DNA of 64,000 bases from Makana argininalis_A (GTDB lineage: Bacteria; Pseudomonadota; Gammaproteobacteria; Enterobacterales; Enterobacteriaceae). A model generated the notes under the pieces. The model was given only the letters and a program-made list of their open reading frames with translations. It had not been told where the DNA came from and searched no databases. The position numbers and the translations under genes were made by a program. Location of the stretch: NCBI GenBank assembly GCA_044442745.1, contig JBISJS010000001.1:213301-277300 (forward strand). The letters run 5' to 3'. This document shows, in pieces, positions 1 through 9,733 of this stretch. Numbering within the stretch: the first letter of the stretch is position 1; every line of letters begins with the position of its first letter.

Positions 1-1510
1 ATCCATCAATATCTGCATCTGTCATTATAATAATTTTATTATATCTTAATTTATCAGGATTATATTCATTATTTCCTATACCACAACCTAATGCAGCTAC
101 TATTGTAGAAATTTCTTTAGAAGAAATAATTTTTTCAAATCCTGATTTTTCAACATTTATGATTTTACCTTTTAAAGGTAAAATAGCTTGATTTTTACGA
201 TTTCTACCTTGTTTTGCAGAACCTCCAGCAGAATCTCCTTCTACTAAATATATTTCAGATAATAATGGATTCTTTTCTTGACAATCAGATAATTTACCTG
301 GCAAATATGTTATATCAATATTATTTTTTTTTCTTGTAAAATCTCTAATTTTTCTAGAAGCTTCTCTAGATTTTGCAGCATCTGTAATTTTATTAATTAT
401 ACTTTTTGCATCATTTGGATTTTCTATAAGATATTTAGTTAAAAATTCAATTACTGCTGATTCTATAATTGATTTTACTTCAGAAGAAATTAATTTATCT
501 TTAGTTTGTGATGAAAATTTTGGATCAGACATTTTTAAAGAAATAATTGCAACAAGACCTTCTCTTGTATCATTACCAATAATATTAATTTTATATTTTT
601 TATTATAAATTTCTTTATCTATATAAGAATTTATTGTACGTGTAATTGATGATTTAAAACTTGATAAATGTGTACCACCATTACTTTGTAGTATATTATT
701 AGTAAAACATAATATATTTTCTTTAAAGGAATGATTCCATTGAAGAGCTATTTCAATGATAGTGTTATTTTTTTTATAAATAAAATAAAATATTTTTTTA
801 TTAATAACTTTTTTCTTTTTATTTTTATCTTCTATATAAGATTTTATACCACCATTATAACAAAAAATATTTTTTTTATTATTTGTATGATCTTGTAATT
901 TAATATATAATCCAGAATTTAAAAAAGATAATTCACGTAATCTTTGATATAAAATATTATATTTAAATTTTGTATTTTTTGTAAAAATTTTTAGATTAGG
1001 CCAAAATCTAACTGTTGTTCCTGTTGTATTACTTTTTCCTATTAATTTTAATGAATTTTTAGAAATACCTTTGTAATAAACTTGATGATACACCTTACCT
1101 TGTCTTTTAATTATTAAATCTAATTTTTTAGATAAAGCATTTACAACAGAAATACCTACACCATGCAAACCACCAGATAATTTATAAGATTTATTATCAA
1201 ATTTTCCTCCAGAATGTAATATAGTCATTATTACTTCTGCAGCGGATATTTTTTCATCTTTATGTATTTCAGTAGGAATTCCTCTTCCATCATCATATAT
1301 AGAAACAGACATATCATTATTAATAGTTACTAGTATTTTTTTACAATATCCAACAATAGATTCATCTATAGAATTATCAACTACTTCAAAAACCATATGG
1401 TGAAGACCGCTACCGTCATCAGTGTCACCTATATACATTCCAGGTCTTTTTCTTACAGCATCAAGTCCTTTTAAAACTTTTATATTAGATGAATTATAAT
1501 ATTTATTCAC
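1..1510 (-). CDS. gyrB: DNA gyrase subunit B, 3' end beyond window
   Basis: ATPase subunit of the type II topoisomerase that introduces negative supercoils. About 503 codons are visible; the family is about 804 residues, and the gene runs off the left edge inside the Toprim Mg-binding motif (reads MTDADIDG). I followed the frame through the first half and found it open. The N-terminal GHKL ATPase shows RKRPGMYIGDT, VVDNSIDE and the lid GGLHGVGISVVNALS. The start is GTG at 1510, preceded by AGGGA; the protein begins MNKYYNSSNIKVLKGLDAVR, matching the E. coli N-terminus. recF, which normally lies between dnaN and gyrB, is absent; dnaN follows directly upstream on the same strand. Confidence 0.97.
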   Translation of the reverse strand, partial: MNKYYNSSNIKVLKGLDAVRKRPGMYIGDTDDGSGLHHMVFEVVDNSIDESIVGYCKKILVTINNDMSVSIYDDGRGIPTEIHKDEKISAAEVIMTILHSGGKFDNKSYKLSGGLHGVGISVVNALSKKLDLIIKRQGKVYHQVYYKGISKNSLKLIGKSNTTGTTVRFWPNLKIFTKNTKFKYNILYQRLRELSFLNSGLYIKLQDHTNNKKNIFCYNGGIKSYIEDKNKKKKVINKKIFYFIYKKNNTIIEIALQWNHSFKENILCFTNNILQSNGGTHLSSFKSSITRTINSYIDKEIYNKKYKINIIGNDTREGLVAIISLKMSDPKFSSQTKDKLISSEVKSIIESAVIEFLTKYLIENPNDAKSIINKITDAAKSREASRKIRDFTRKKNNIDITYLPGKLSDCQEKNPLLSEIYLVEGDSAGGSAKQGRNRKNQAILPLKGKIINVEKSGFEKIISSKEISTIVAALGCGIGNNEYNPDKLRYNKIIIMTDADIDG

Positions 1511-1607
1511 AAAATTCCCTTAATTAAATTTAATATTATTTTTATAAAAATTTGTTTTAAAATAATAATAAAAATGATGTAATATATAAACAAATATATT
1601 ATAAATA

Positions 1608-2708
1608 TTACAAAATTATAGGCATAATCACATAACGAAATAACGAAGATGAGTTATCTTCTATTTTAATACAAGATTTTTCATCAATAATAAATATTTT
1701 TATAAATTTACATTTTAATGAATAAAGAACATCAAGAATATAATTAACATTAAAACTAATTTTTATATCTTTATCATTATATATTATTTCAATTATTTCT
1801 TCAGATTTTTCTTTAGATGTATTATTAGAATTAATTTTAAGTTTATTTTTTTTAAATAACAAATTAACTATATTAAATTTTTCATTAGATATAATTGACG
1901 CACGAGATAAAGCTTGTTGTAATAATTTATTATTTACTATTATTTTTTTATTATAAATTTTAGGTATTACTTCTTTATAATCTGGAAATTTTCCATCTAT
2001 TTTTTTTGAAATAAAAGTATAATTTTCTTTTTCAACTATAAGATGATTATCTCCTATTTTAATTTTTAATAAAATATTTTTATTATCTAATAATCTATAT
2101 AAAACTACTATTCCTTTTCTTGGTATTATAGAAGAATTAAAAGACATTTTTTTTTTAATTAAACATGAAGATAAAGATAAACGATGTCCATCTGTTGATA
2201 CCATATTTAAATAATTATCTTTAGTTTCAAATAACATACCATTTAAATAATAACGTACATCTTGATTTGCCATTGAAAAAATTATTGATTCAATTAAATT
2301 TTTAAAATTAGATTGATATAAGTTTAATTCTACATTTGATTTTAAAAATTTGATTATTGGAAAATTATCAGATGGAAGCGTGGAAATATAATAAATAATT
2401 TTTTTATACCTAATTTTTAATAAATCTTTTTTTATTTTAATTTTAACTTCAGATTTATTAGGTAATTTTTTAAAAATATTAAAAAATTTTAATGCTGGAA
2501 TAGTAATAGATCCTATTGTATAAACTTTTATTAAATTCACAGTTACAGAAATTTCTATATCCAAATCAGTTCCTATTAAAATTAAACATTTTTTTTTTAT
2601 TTTTAATAATATATTATTTAGTATAGGTAATTTAGGTTTATTATTTAAAGGTTTAATTACTTGTTGTAAAGGTTTTAATAAAATATTACGTTCAACTATA
2701 AATTTCAT
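1608..2708 (-). CDS. dnaN: DNA polymerase III beta subunit (sliding clamp)
   Basis: Ring-shaped processivity clamp that tethers polymerase III to DNA. The protein is 366 residues, exactly the E. coli length, with the expected three repeated clamp folds of about 120 residues each. It starts MKFIVERNILLKPLQQV and ends MPIIL, close to the family C-terminus MPMRL. It sits upstream of gyrB on the minus strand, about 100 bases away, consistent with a remnant of the dnaA-dnaN-recF-gyrB operon. Neither dnaA upstream nor recF downstream is present. Sequence drift towards Lys/Asn/Ile is strong but the frame is intact. Confidence 0.96.
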   Translation of the reverse strand: MKFIVERNILLKPLQQVIKPLNNKPKLPILNNILLKIKKKCLILIGTDLDIEISVTVNLIKVYTIGSITIPALKFFNIFKKLPNKSEVKIKIKKDLLKIRYKKIIYYISTLPSDNFPIIKFLKSNVELNLYQSNFKNLIESIIFSMANQDVRYYLNGMLFETKDNYLNMVSTDGHRLSLSSCLIKKKMSFNSSIIPRKGIVVLYRLLDNKNILLKIKIGDNHLIVEKENYTFISKKIDGKFPDYKEVIPKIYNKKIIVNNKLLQQALSRASIISNEKFNIVNLLFKKNKLKINSNNTSKEKSEEIIEIIYNDKDIKISFNVNYILDVLYSLKCKFIKIFIIDEKSCIKIEDNSSSLFRYVIMPIIL

Positions 2709-2881
2709 AATAATTAAAATAATTTTTTAAGTTCAGTTTAATATAATTAAATTATTTATATTTATAATTTAAAATTATATTAAATTATATATTAAAAATA
2801 TATATTTTGATTTAATATATTAAATATTTTATTATAATAATAATATTAATATTTTATTTTTTTAAAAATAGGTAAATATAA
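2709..2881. other. Divergent spacer between dnaN and rpmH where dnaA would lie
   Basis: A 173-base, almost purely A/T spacer separates the divergent dnaN and rpmH genes. In E. coli the dnaA gene and the rpmH/dnaA promoters occupy this place. I see no ORF, no recognisable dnaA remnant and no consensus DnaA box (TTATCCACA). It must carry promoters for both directions, but A/T richness makes individual -10/-35 boxes impossible to assign. An origin function cannot be judged from the sequence. Confidence 0.6.
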
Positions 2882-3040
2882 ATGAAAAGAACCTTTCAAC
2901 CATCAATATTAAAAAGAAATCGTAAACATGGTTTTCGTTCAAGAATGTCTACAAATGGGGGTAGAAAAATATTATCACGTCGTCGTTTAAAAAAAAGAAT
3001 AAAATTAACCGTTTCTTGTAATAATAAAAATAGAAAATAA
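2882..3040 (+). CDS. rpmH: 50S ribosomal protein L34
   Basis: Small basic protein of the large ribosomal subunit. The 52 codons begin MKRTFQPSILKRNRKHGFRS and include GGRKILSRRRLKKR, an unmistakable L34. It is about six residues longer than the 46-residue E. coli protein, with the extra residues (CNNKNRK) after the usual LTVS end. A purine-rich AGG lies about eight bases before the ATG. It is the first gene of the rpmH-rnpA-yidC-mnmE block, and the rnpA start is only two bases past its stop codon, so the two are probably translationally coupled. Confidence 0.97.
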   Translation: MKRTFQPSILKRNRKHGFRSRMSTNGGRKILSRRRLKKRIKLTVSCNNKNRK

Positions 3041-3042
3041 TT

Positions 3043-3390
3043 TTGAATAAATTTAATTTTAATAAAAAATTTCGTTTAATTAAATTTAATCATTTTTCAT
3101 TTGTTTTTAAAAATCCTAGTATATATAATACTACTTATATAAAAGTATTAAGTAAATATAATAAATTAAATTATCCTCGTATTGGTTTTTTAATATCTAA
3201 AAAACAAATAAAAATGTCATACAAAAGAAATAGAATTAAAAGATTAATACGTGAAAATTTCAGAATTAACAAAAATTATTTACCATATATCGATATTATA
3301 TTAATAATTAAAAAAAAAATATCTATTTTTAAAAATAATGATATTAACAAATTAATGAATAAAATATGGGTTAATTTTAATAAAAAATAA
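3043..3390 (+). CDS. rnpA: Ribonuclease P protein component
   Basis: Protein subunit that helps the RNase P RNA cut 5' leaders from pre-tRNAs. The 115-residue product has the RNR signature in NRIKRLIRENFR (about residues 66-77) and PRIGFLISKKQ before it, matching E. coli RnpA (119 residues). The start chosen is TTG at 3043, because the N-terminus then aligns with E. coli and no earlier ATG exists; there is no good Shine-Dalgarno, suggesting coupling to rpmH. yidD, usually between rnpA and yidC, is not present in the 129-base spacer that follows. Confidence 0.95.
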   Translation: MNKFNFNKKFRLIKFNHFSFVFKNPSIYNTTYIKVLSKYNKLNYPRIGFLISKKQIKMSYKRNRIKRLIRENFRINKNYLPYIDIILIIKKKISIFKNNDINKLMNKIWVNFNKK

Positions 3391-3519
3391 TATAAAAATT
3401 TTATTTTTTAATAATATAAAATATATTTAACTTATTAAAAGGTTATTATTAATATTTTATATTAAATAAATATTTTAATAATAATAATTATTAATTATTA
3501 ATTATAGAGAAAAATAAAT

Positions 3520-5121
3520 ATGAATTTTAAAAAATATTTAATAATAACTATAATGTTATTTTTTTTTTTATTTTTTTTTAAATATTTTAATTTAAATCAT
3601 AAATTAAAATTAAATATAATAAATAATAATTTAATTAGTAATAATTATATTAAAAATATAAAAAAAAATTTTGTTATCAATAAACAATTAATTACTATCA
3701 AAACAGATGTGCTATTAGTAAAAATAAATAAATTTGGAGGAGATATTGTAAAAACATCATTACTATCATATCCTAAAAAAATAACATCGTCAAAACCTTA
3801 TAATTTATTAAAAATATCTCCAAAATTTATATATACAGCACAAAGTGGTATAATAGGTAAAAATGGAATAGATAATATTTCTAATAATAGGCCTTTTTAT
3901 AAAACAATTAAAGATTTTTATCAGTTAAATAAATTTAAAAACAAAATCACAGTACCAATGATTTATATATCTAAAAATGGAATTTTATATAAAAAAATAT
4001 TTATTTTCCATAGAAATAATTTTTTAATTAATATCAATTATTTAATAAATAATTATAGTAATATTCCAATTAAAATTAAATTAATATTTCAATTTAAGCA
4101 AACTATTGAAAAATTAAAAAATAAAATTAATAATTTTAAAAAATGTAATATTTCTCTTTATCGAGGAGTATCATTTTCTACAGATAAATTTAAATTTAAA
4201 AAATATAATTTTAATGAAATTAAAAAATTTAATCTTTTATTAAAAACAAAAAACGGATGGATAACAATGATGCAAAGATATTTTGCTTCATGTTGGATAC
4301 CAAAAATAAATGGTGATAAAATATTTTATACAAGAAATTCAATAAATGGTAATGCTTATATAGGTTATAAATCAAATAATTTTATTATAAATTCTGGAAA
4401 AAAAAAATATTTTCATTCAATTTTATGGCTTGGTCCTAAATTTATTGATAAAATATCATTTATATCTAAAAATTTAAAATTTATTGTTAATTATGGACAT
4501 TTTTGGTTTATATCTAAATATTTATTAAATATATTATTATTTATTAATAATTATATTCATAATTTTGGATTTTCTTTAATAATAACTACTTTTATAATTC
4601 GTATTATTTTATTTCCAATTAACAAAATTCAATATATATATATTACAAAAATGAGTTTATTACAACCTAAAATAAAAAAAATTAATAAAAATTTTAAAAA
4701 TAATAAATATAAACAAAGAAAAAAAATAATTAAATTATATAAAAAAGAAAAAATAAATCCATTTGGAGGATTTTTATCAATTATTATTCAAATGCCTATT
4801 TTTTTATCTTTATATTATATGATTATATATTCTATTGAATTAAGACATGCTAATTTTATTTATTGGATAAAAGATTTATCTTCATATGATCCTTATTATA
4901 TTCTTCCTATATTAATGGGAATTACTAGTTTTTTTGTTCAAAAAACATATCCTGATAATGATCATAATTTAAATAAAAATAAAAATATAAATTTAATACC
5001 AATAATTTTTACAATATTTTTTTTATGTCTTCCTTCTGGTTTAGTTATTTATTATATTATCAGTAATCAATTAACTATTTTGCAACAAAAATTTACTTAC
5101 AAAATTTTTAATAATAAATAA
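3520..5121 (+). CDS. yidC: Membrane protein insertase YidC
   Basis: Inserts and folds inner-membrane proteins, alone or with SecYEG. The 533-residue product (E. coli 548) has an N-terminal membrane anchor (about residues 7-24), a large periplasmic P1 domain to about residue 330, then the conserved 60KD_IMP core with hydrophobic segments around 335-365, 415-435, 455-475 and 495-520. The conserved Arg of the hydrophilic groove is kept in FSLIITTFIIRIILFP. GAGA lies about eight bases upstream of the ATG. It is likely important here for placing the cytochrome bo3 and PTS membrane subunits. Confidence 0.96.
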   Translation: MNFKKYLIITIMLFFFLFFFKYFNLNHKLKLNIINNNLISNNYIKNIKKNFVINKQLITIKTDVLLVKINKFGGDIVKTSLLSYPKKITSSKPYNLLKISPKFIYTAQSGIIGKNGIDNISNNRPFYKTIKDFYQLNKFKNKITVPMIYISKNGILYKKIFIFHRNNFLININYLINNYSNIPIKIKLIFQFKQTIEKLKNKINNFKKCNISLYRGVSFSTDKFKFKKYNFNEIKKFNLLLKTKNGWITMMQRYFASCWIPKINGDKIFYTRNSINGNAYIGYKSNNFIINSGKKKYFHSILWLGPKFIDKISFISKNLKFIVNYGHFWFISKYLLNILLFINNYIHNFGFSLIITTFIIRIILFPINKIQYIYITKMSLLQPKIKKINKNFKNNKYKQRKKIIKLYKKEKINPFGGFLSIIIQMPIFLSLYYMIIYSIELRHANFIYWIKDLSSYDPYYILPILMGITSFFVQKTYPDNDHNLNKNKNINLIPIIFTIFFLCLPSGLVIYYIISNQLTILQQKFTYKIFNNK

Positions 5122-5182
5122 TATTTTAATATATTGTTAAAAATCATGAATTTCATTATTGAAATTATATAGGAAAATCAAA

Positions 5183-6565
5183 TTGAAAAATTTAGATACT
5201 ATAGCTGCTTTTGCTACTCCTCCAGGAAATGGAAGTATTGGTATTATAAGAATTTCTGGAATTTTAACTAAAAAAGTTGCTTTTTTAATTTTAAAAAAGA
5301 TTCCATCAAATCGTTTAGCTGAATATTTATCTTTTTATGATTTAAATGGTAAATTAATTGATAAAGGAATTGCTATTTTTTTTGCTAAACCTAACTCTTA
5401 TACAGGAGAAGATGTTTTAGAATTACAAGGACATGGTGGTCAAATAGTATTAGATATACTATTAACATGTGTAATATCTATAAAAGGTATTCGTATTGCT
5501 AATCCTGGAGAATTTTCTGAAAGAGCTTTTATAAACGAAAAAATAGATTTAATACAAGCAGAAGCTATATATGATATAATTAATGCTAATTCCACGGCAG
5601 CTGTTAAATGTGCTATTAATTCTATTAAAGGTGATTTTTCTTTATATATTAATAATATATTAAAAATAATAAATAAATTAAGAATAAGAATAGAAGCTTC
5701 AATAGATTTTTCAGATCATAATATTGATGTTATTAATTTAAATGAAATTCAAGATAATATTAATTACATAATATCTTTAATAAATAAATTAAAAATTGAA
5801 TCTAATAATGGAATTGTTTTAAGAGAAGGGATGAATATAGTAATAGTAGGAGATAGTAATGTTGGTAAATCTAGTTTATTTAATTTATTATCTAAAAAAG
5901 AAGTATCTATAGTAACTGAAATAAAGGGGACAACTAGAGATATAATTCATGAATATATTAATATTGACGGATTAGTCATTAATTTAATTGATACTGCTGG
6001 TATAAGATATACTAAAAATAAAATAGAAAAAATAGGAATTAGTAAAACTTGGAATGAAATAAAAAATGCAGATCATATTTTATATGTATATGATTCTAAT
6101 CAAAAAAAACACATAAGTAACAATGAAATATTTAAAAAAATAAAAAAAATAATCAAATTTAGTAATAAAATTACTATTATTTTTAATAAATCAGACATAA
6201 ATAAAAAACAAATATGTATTCAAAAAACTAAAATTAATAATAAAATTTATACAGTGATAAATTTATCTACTAAATATAACATTGAATTAGGTATCAATAT
6301 TCTTAAAAATCATTTAAAAAAAATATTATTACATAAGACAACCGATGAAGGTATTTATATATCTAGAAGAAGACATTTTTATTTTTTAGAAAAAAGTTAT
6401 ATTTGTTTATTAAATTGTAAAAATCATATTCAAAATAATAATGCATATGAATTAATTGCAGAGGAGCTTATGTTATCACATAAATATTTAAATAAAATTT
6501 TAGGAAAATTTAAATCTAATAATTTAATTAAAGATATTTTTTCTAAATTTTGTATAGGTAAATAA
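5183..6565 (+). CDS. mnmE: tRNA modification GTPase MnmE
   Basis: GTPase that, with MnmG, adds the 5-carboxymethylaminomethyl group to wobble uridine 34. The N-terminal folate-binding domain (ATPPGNGSIGIIRISG), helical domain and inserted G domain are present: P-loop GDSNVGKSS near residue 225, GTTRD switch, DTAG near 270, NKSD, and C-terminal CIGK, which carries the essential Cys. The frame is open from a TTG at 5159, but I prefer TTG at 5183: AGGA lies eight bases upstream and the protein (460 residues, E. coli 454) then starts where E. coli does. It follows yidC by about 60 bases. Confidence 0.95.
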   Translation: MKNLDTIAAFATPPGNGSIGIIRISGILTKKVAFLILKKIPSNRLAEYLSFYDLNGKLIDKGIAIFFAKPNSYTGEDVLELQGHGGQIVLDILLTCVISIKGIRIANPGEFSERAFINEKIDLIQAEAIYDIINANSTAAVKCAINSIKGDFSLYINNILKIINKLRIRIEASIDFSDHNIDVINLNEIQDNINYIISLINKLKIESNNGIVLREGMNIVIVGDSNVGKSSLFNLLSKKEVSIVTEIKGTTRDIIHEYINIDGLVINLIDTAGIRYTKNKIEKIGISKTWNEIKNADHILYVYDSNQKKHISNNEIFKKIKKIIKFSNKITIIFNKSDINKKQICIQKTKINNKIYTVINLSTKYNIELGINILKNHLKKILLHKTTDEGIYISRRRHFYFLEKSYICLLNCKNHIQNNNAYELIAEELMLSHKYLNKILGKFKSNNLIKDIFSKFCIGK

Positions 6566-6587
6566 ATTATTATATATATTCAATAAT

Positions 6588-8051
6588 ATGGAAATATTTA
6601 CAAATATAATAAATAAATTATTTATTTTTTTATATTTATTTTTAATTTTAATAATTATATTTAAATTAATAATTAAACGTAATTCAGTAAATTATTTTTT
6701 ATTATTTTTATTAATTTTTTATATTTTACCTATCTTAGGTATTATTTATTATATTTTATTTGGAGAAATTAAATTAGGAATTATAATAAATAATAGAATT
6801 AAATATTTTTTTATATTAACTTATAGTTTAATTAAAAATTATAAAATAAAATATAATTTTAAAAATATTAATCAAATTAAAAAAACTTATATTTATATGT
6901 TTAAATTATGTAAAAATATTAAAGGTATAAATTCATTTAAATTTAATAAATTAAATCTTATTACTAACTCTAAAAATATATTAAAATCTTTAATTATAGA
7001 TATAAATATGGCTAAAAAAAAAATAGAAATGATATTTTATATTTGGCATACAGGTGGTTTAGTTAATAAAGTATCAGAAGCTTTAATATTTGCTGCAAAA
7101 AGGGGAGTAAAATGTCGTTTAATTGTTGATTATGTTGGTAGTTTATCTTTTTTAAAAAGTTATTATTTTTTAAAAATGAAATTGTCAGGAATTTATATCA
7201 TTAAAGCTTTAAATATTAATATTTTTAATTTTTTCTTAAAAAGATGTGATATAAGACAACATAAAAAAATTGTATTAATTGATAATTATATTTCTTATAC
7301 TGGAAGTATGAATATGATAGATCCTAAATTTTTTAAAAAAAAATATAAATTTGGAGAATTATTTGATATCATGGTTCGTATGGAAGGAATTATTTCAAAA
7401 GCAATTAGTATTGTATTTTCTTTAGATTGGAAAATAGAAACAAATGAAAATATTTTATCTAAAAATCTAAATTTTAGTATTTTACCTTTTAATTATTCTT
7501 CATTTAACACAATTCAATTAATTGCTTCATATCCTGATTTTTCACAAAATGCAATACATAAAACATTATTAACATATATTTATTCTGCAAAAAAATATTT
7601 ATTTATTACAACTCCATATTTTATACCAACTAATGATTTAATCAATGCTATTTGTACAGTTTCTCAAAGAGGAGTGGATGTACGAATTACATTACCATAT
7701 AAGAATGATTCTATTATAGTAAAATGGACTAGTAATTATTATTACGATGAATTATTAAAATCTGGTGTTACAATATATCAATTTCATTGTGGTTTTATTC
7801 ATACAAAAAGTATTGTTATAGATAAAAAAATAAGTTTTATTGGAACTTTAAATTTAGATATTAGAAGTTTATTATTAAATTTCGAAATAACTTTATTAAT
7901 TAAAGATACAAATTTTGTAAATAATTTAAATAAAATTCAAAAATATTATTTTTCAAAATCAAATATTATAGAATATAATATTTGGTATAAAAGACCATAT
8001 TGGAAAAAAATAATTGAAACAATATTTTACTTTTTAAGTCCAATTTTATAA
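6588..8051 (+). CDS. cls: Cardiolipin synthase A
   Basis: Condenses two phosphatidylglycerols (or PG with PE) into cardiolipin at the inner membrane. The 487 residues match E. coli ClsA (486) throughout. Two N-terminal membrane helices (about 8-30 and 35-60) precede two phospholipase-D domains with intact HKD motifs: RQHKKIVLID (His about 225) and IHTKSIVIDK (His about 405), each followed by the conserved TGSMNM or GTLNLD. It ends FYFLSPIL like the E. coli protein. It is placed after mnmE on the same strand; this is not the E. coli position. Retention of a dedicated cardiolipin synthase is notable in so reduced a genome. Confidence 0.95.
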   Translation: MEIFTNIINKLFIFLYLFLILIIIFKLIIKRNSVNYFLLFLLIFYILPILGIIYYILFGEIKLGIIINNRIKYFFILTYSLIKNYKIKYNFKNINQIKKTYIYMFKLCKNIKGINSFKFNKLNLITNSKNILKSLIIDINMAKKKIEMIFYIWHTGGLVNKVSEALIFAAKRGVKCRLIVDYVGSLSFLKSYYFLKMKLSGIYIIKALNINIFNFFLKRCDIRQHKKIVLIDNYISYTGSMNMIDPKFFKKKYKFGELFDIMVRMEGIISKAISIVFSLDWKIETNENILSKNLNFSILPFNYSSFNTIQLIASYPDFSQNAIHKTLLTYIYSAKKYLFITTPYFIPTNDLINAICTVSQRGVDVRITLPYKNDSIIVKWTSNYYYDELLKSGVTIYQFHCGFIHTKSIVIDKKISFIGTLNLDIRSLLLNFEITLLIKDTNFVNNLNKIQKYYFSKSNIIEYNIWYKRPYWKKIIETIFYFLSPIL

Positions 8052-8081
8052 TAATTAAATTTATGAAAATTATTAAACAAT

Positions 8082-9503
8082 ATGAATAATGTAAATATTT
8101 ATAAATATTTAAGAAATAAAATCATTAATAATATTAAAAATTTCAAATATGTTTTACTTGCTTTTAGCGGAGGTTTAGATTCAACAGTTTTATTAAATAT
8201 AATAAGCTATATAAATAACAAAAATAAATTTAAAGAAGAAAATAACAAAACATATATTAGAGCAATTTATATTCAACATAATATAAATAACATTGATAAT
8301 ATTTTTTTAAATCATTGTTACAAGGAATGTAATAAACTAAATATTAAATTTATTACTGATAAAATCAGTATCAATAATAAATCAGATGGAATAGAAGCTT
8401 CATTTAGAAAAGCTAGATATAAAGTAATATATAAAAATATGCTTAATAATGAAGTATTAATTACAGCCCATCATCTTAATGATCAAATTGAAACTTTATT
8501 ATTATCTATTAAACGGGGAAGTGGACCTACTGGTATGTCAGGAATTTCAATGTATTCAAAATTCAATAATAGTTTGTTAATAAGACCAATGATCAATATC
8601 AATAGAGATATATTATATAAATATGCTGAATATCATAATTTAAAATGGTTAGAAGATATAAGTAATAATGAAATGAAATTAGATCGTAATTTTTTACGTA
8701 AAAAAATATTACCTATTTTTAAAAAAAGATGGCCATCATTTTATTTTACATCAAATCGTAGTACTAAATTATGTTATTTGCAAGAAAATTTAATTAATGA
8801 GTTTATTAAAAAAGATTATAATAAAATAATTCAAAGTAATGGATCTATTATTTGGAATCATTTAATTAGTATGAATGTTATTAAAGTATTTATTTTATTA
8901 AGAAAATGGTTTTTAAAATTTAGTATACAAATGCCTTCTGTAAAAAAATTAAGTTTAATTTGGAAAGAAATTATTAATAGTAAACATAATTCATTTGCTA
9001 AAATAAAAATTGATAAAAAAAAAGAAATTAAAAAATTTAAAAATTATTTATTTATTACTAATATTAATATATCATTAAATGATAATATAATTATCAATTG
9101 GAATTACAAATACAATACAATAGTATTACCTTTTAATTTAGGTATAATAAAAAAAAATATAAATTATTTATATACAAAGTTTAAAATAAATAGTAAAATT
9201 AAGAAAATTAATTTTTTAAACCAAAAAATTTTTATTTCTTTTGTTAGACCTCCTTTAATTAATGAATTTATATCAATCAGATATGTATATTCCAATAAAT
9301 TAATATATTTAATAGGTATGAAACACGGTCTTCTTTTAAAGAAAATTTGGAAAAAATATAATATTCCTATATGGTATAGAAATAAAATACCATTGTTATT
9401 TTATAATAATAAAATTATTACAGCTCCTGGTATATTTATTACTAATGAAGGATTAAATTTAAATTGTAAAATAAAATTTAAAATTACATGGATTAAAATT
9501 TAA
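8082..9503 (+). CDS. tilS: tRNA(Ile)-lysidine synthase
   Basis: Converts C34 of the CAU-anticodon isoleucine tRNA to lysidine so that it reads AUA instead of AUG. The PP-loop SGGLDST lies near residues 29-35, followed by an HHLNDQIETLLL segment and the GSGPTGMSGI region typical of TilS. The 473 residues exceed the E. coli 432; the divergent middle and C-terminal domains are rich in Lys/Asn. Its substrate, tRNA-Ile2(CAU), is encoded immediately downstream on the opposite strand. With AUA very common in these genes, this enzyme must be heavily used. Confidence 0.96.
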   Translation: MNNVNIYKYLRNKIINNIKNFKYVLLAFSGGLDSTVLLNIISYINNKNKFKEENNKTYIRAIYIQHNINNIDNIFLNHCYKECNKLNIKFITDKISINNKSDGIEASFRKARYKVIYKNMLNNEVLITAHHLNDQIETLLLSIKRGSGPTGMSGISMYSKFNNSLLIRPMININRDILYKYAEYHNLKWLEDISNNEMKLDRNFLRKKILPIFKKRWPSFYFTSNRSTKLCYLQENLINEFIKKDYNKIIQSNGSIIWNHLISMNVIKVFILLRKWFLKFSIQMPSVKKLSLIWKEIINSKHNSFAKIKIDKKKEIKKFKNYLFITNINISLNDNIIINWNYKYNTIVLPFNLGIIKKNINYLYTKFKINSKIKKINFLNQKIFISFVRPPLINEFISIRYVYSNKLIYLIGMKHGLLLKKIWKKYNIPIWYRNKIPLLFYNNKIITAPGIFITNEGLNLNCKIKFKITWIKI

Positions 9504-9528
9504 TTTTTTTTAGATATTAATTTATTTA

Positions 9529-9602
9529 TGGCCCTTACTGGGTTCGAACCAGTGACCTAGCGATTATGAGTCGCCCGCTCTAACCATCTGAGCTAAAGGG
9601 CC
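9529..9602 (-). tRNA. tRNA-Ile2 (CAU anticodon, lysidine-modified)
   Basis: A complete cloverleaf reads on the minus strand: acceptor GGCCCUU, anticodon loop CUCAUAA, T-arm GGUUCGAACC. The anticodon CAU alone would say Met, but the acceptor and the GGCGACUCAUAAUCGC anticodon arm match E. coli ileX/ileY, so I call it Ile2. The elongator Met tRNA is separately present at 63855. The 3' CCA is not encoded. Confidence 0.9.
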
Positions 9603-9668
9603 ATTTAAATAAAATATAAAATATGTATTATATATTATCAATATGTTACTAATATATTTAAATATATT

Positions 9669-9706
9669 AAACAAATTTAAATTAATAATTTAAATTTGTT
9701 TTTTTT
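9669..9706 (+). terminator. Stem-loop plus T-run after tilS / before grxD
   Basis: Perfect 16-bp inverted repeat (9669-9684 and 9686-9701) with a one-base centre and one C-G pair, followed by eight T residues. It has the form of an intrinsic terminator on the plus strand, most likely ending the yidC-tilS transcript. Confidence 0.55.
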
Positions 9707-9733
9707 AAAAATAAATTAAAGGATTTAAAATTG

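Noticed and set aside
2709..2881. Replication origin at the dnaN/rpmH spacer
   Set aside because: No DnaA boxes or dnaA gene are visible; A/T richness alone is not evidence in this genome.
5159..5182. Upstream TTG start for MnmE
   Set aside because: The TTG at 5183 has AGGA at the right distance and gives the family N-terminus.
9529..9602. Calling the CAU tRNA an initiator or elongator Met tRNA
   Set aside because: Its acceptor and anticodon arm match tRNA-Ile2; the 1-72 pair is intact and an elongator Met tRNA is present at 63855.
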